From assembly GCA_003615045.1 (NCBI GenBank), contig ML014143.1, positions 62,001 to 126,000 of the forward strand: 64,000 nucleotides of DNA, given 5' to 3'. The translations under genes were made by a program, and so were the position numbers. Source of the stretch: Caulochytrium protostelioides (lineage: Eukaryota; Chytridiomycota; Caulochytriomycetes; Caulochytriales; Caulochytriaceae). The notes below the pieces were generated by a model. The model had not been told where the DNA came from, ran no database searches, and was given only the letters and a program-made list of their open reading frames with translations. Positions 63,058-64,000 of the stretch are shown here, in pieces; within the stretch, counting starts at the first letter, position 1, and each line of letters starts with the position of its first letter.

Positions 63058-63300
63058 ATCAGTAACACTTCGGCATGCGTCGTGGTGACATGACGGCGTC
63101 TGAGCCAATGTACAGTTGCCCCTTTTAATATATTCTGTTTGCCTCGACCTTCCTTCGCCATCCAGCCTACATGGCCCGACCCTCACCCAAGGGTGGTTTT
63201 CTCTCTATAAAATATATAAAACGGGGAAGCGCGGAGAGTCCCTGGCCTCACACGCATGATCCATACCCGGCACCATGGATGGGCCGCGCAGGGAGCCTCC
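63058..63300. other. convergent 3' region with an AT-rich TATA-like tract
   Basis: Between the stop codons of two convergent genes. It contains TATAAAATATATAAAACGGG at about 63206-63225, which resembles a promoter but sits between 3' ends, so a polyadenylation or terminator role is more likely. Confidence 0.4.
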
Positions 63301-64000
63301 TTACGGCGAGTTGCTCAGGCCCGTGCCGGACCATGGGTTGCTGGCGGCAGGCGCCGTGAGCTCCATGTCCATGTCGCGGCCTGCGGACGACGGGACGCCC
63401 GGAAGCACGGCAGCCGTCGAGGCGGCCGTGTTGGCGCCGTCGGCGCTGCGGTACGCGGTGCTGCCGACCGCGGACGCGAAGGCCCAGTTGGACGTCTGCC
63501 GCGTCATGGGGAGCTGCGACGAGGACCGGAGCGTCGGGCGCTTGCCGAGGCCCGGGGCCGTGGAGGGCGAGGTCGCGGCTGCGCCGGCAGCAACGGCTTC
63601 GTAGGGCGACCCGTAGCGCAGCGGCCGCTCGCGTCCGTCCACCGCGTCCTCGTCCTCCTCTTCCGCATGGTCCTCGAGGAAGGCGAAGGAGGCGCTGACG
63701 GGCACGTGGGCAGGGACCGTGATCTCCATGTTGAGCGGGTCGTCGCAGGCGGCGAGGACCTCGGCGGGCAGGAAGATCATGGAGGCGGCGCGCGAGGCGA
63801 CACGGCCACCGATAACCGTGTTAGCCGCGTGGTGCTGGGAGCGCGGCGGCTCGGCCTCGGCCGAGTCCGGACGGGTCATGTCCTTACCGCCGAGCAGGTA
63901 CGCCGCGACGGCGACAACGATGATGGCGGACACGTAGGAGAGCATAAAGTAGCGCGAGGTGTTGGCGGCAAGCAGGGATGAGCAGGCGCCCGCGATGCAG
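63301..64000 (-). CDS. Membrane protein of unknown function, 5' part outside the window
   Basis: The minus-strand frame is open to the right edge and ends at 63301; the ATG at 63945 is internal, because codons above it (ending NTSRYF) are coding-like, with no stop to 64000. It has one membrane helix, YVSAIIVVAVAAYLLGG, followed by a disordered part with an acidic patch (EDHAEEEDEDAVDG) and ends GTGLSNSP. The segment MEITVPAHVPVSASFAFLED may be an exposed motif. Family not recognised; only the C-terminal third or less is seen. Confidence 0.6.
   Translation of the reverse strand, partial: CIAGACSSLLAANTSRYFMLSYVSAIIVVAVAAYLLGGKDMTRPDSAEAEPPRSQHHAANTVIGGRVASRAASMIFLPAEVLAACDDPLNMEITVPAHVPVSASFAFLEDHAEEEDEDAVDGRERPLRYGSPYEAVAAGAAATSPSTAPGLGKRPTLRSSSQLPMTRQTSNWAFASAVGSTAYRSADGANTAASTAAVLPGVPSSAGRDMDMELTAPAASNPWSGTGLSNSP

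Noticed and set aside
63201-63225. Promoter for a plus-strand gene at the right end
   Set aside because: The TATA-like tract lies between two convergent stop codons and no plus-strand gene with support follows.

Overview
The window looks like the compact, very GC-rich nuclear genome of an early-diverging, flagellated (zoosporic) fungus. Gene content supports this: an NDR/Cbk1-type kinase, a Ste11/Bck1-type MAPKKK and a fungal-type DHA1 drug:H+ antiporter sit beside a gene for the axonemal protein CFAP206, which is kept only by lineages with motile cilia, and a p22phox-like NADPH-oxidase subunit. A chytrid-like, Caulochytrium-like or blastocladiomycete-like organism would fit; the exact taxon is inference. 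Genes are mostly intron-poor. Three genes could be resolved as spliced (TRAPPC2, a SEM1/DSS1-like gene and a small secreted protein), all with GTAAG donors.

Layout. Positions 1-22990 are dense and ordinary: NDR kinase (5' cut by the window edge), p22phox-like protein, SUMO E1 subunit AOS1, an STI1-repeat protein, glycine cleavage H protein, a CUE-CCCH-DUF1771 protein, a possible Mediator MED19, TRAPPC2, a CxC-rich metallothionein, a G-patch protein, a disordered hydrophilic protein and CFAP206. Positions 22990-33540 are a degenerate, more AT-rich island. It holds two broken copies of what I read as a Fanzor1-type (eukaryotic TnpB-like, RNA-guided nuclease family) gene, a relic of the mismatch-repair gene MSH3 that stops before its ATPase half, an MFS transporter and an orphan secreted protein. 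Positions 33540-64000 return to intact genes: an Atg20/Snx41-type sorting nexin, a CaMKK-like kinase, a mucin-like type I membrane protein, a SEM1-like gene, a secreted Ser/Thr/Ala-rich protein, a 2,516-residue SAM-RA-kinase MAPKKK, a Frizzled-CRD-like single-pass membrane protein and the 3' part of another membrane protein. Long gene-free stretches (42.5-45.7 kb, 46.3-48.5 kb, 57.2-59.6 kb) contain hexanucleotide arrays, an unusual pair of perfect hairpins and decayed coding fragments.

The strongest candidate for something undescribed is the Fanzor-like family. Two dead copies share a block of about 358 bp with only two differences, including the same in-frame stop and the same change at a position that I recall as an acidic residue of the nuclease core, while their flanks have diverged strongly. 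This suggests recent duplication or gene conversion of an already inactive copy. Two shorter fragments of the same family share an exact 29-bp match.

There is no operon-like organisation. Signalling and surface genes cluster loosely in the right half (CaMKK-like kinase, mucin-like protein, MAPKKK with SAM and RA domains, Frizzled-CRD-like protein), but a joint pathway is only a suggestion. All functional calls come from reading the sequence and remembered family patterns; no database search was run.
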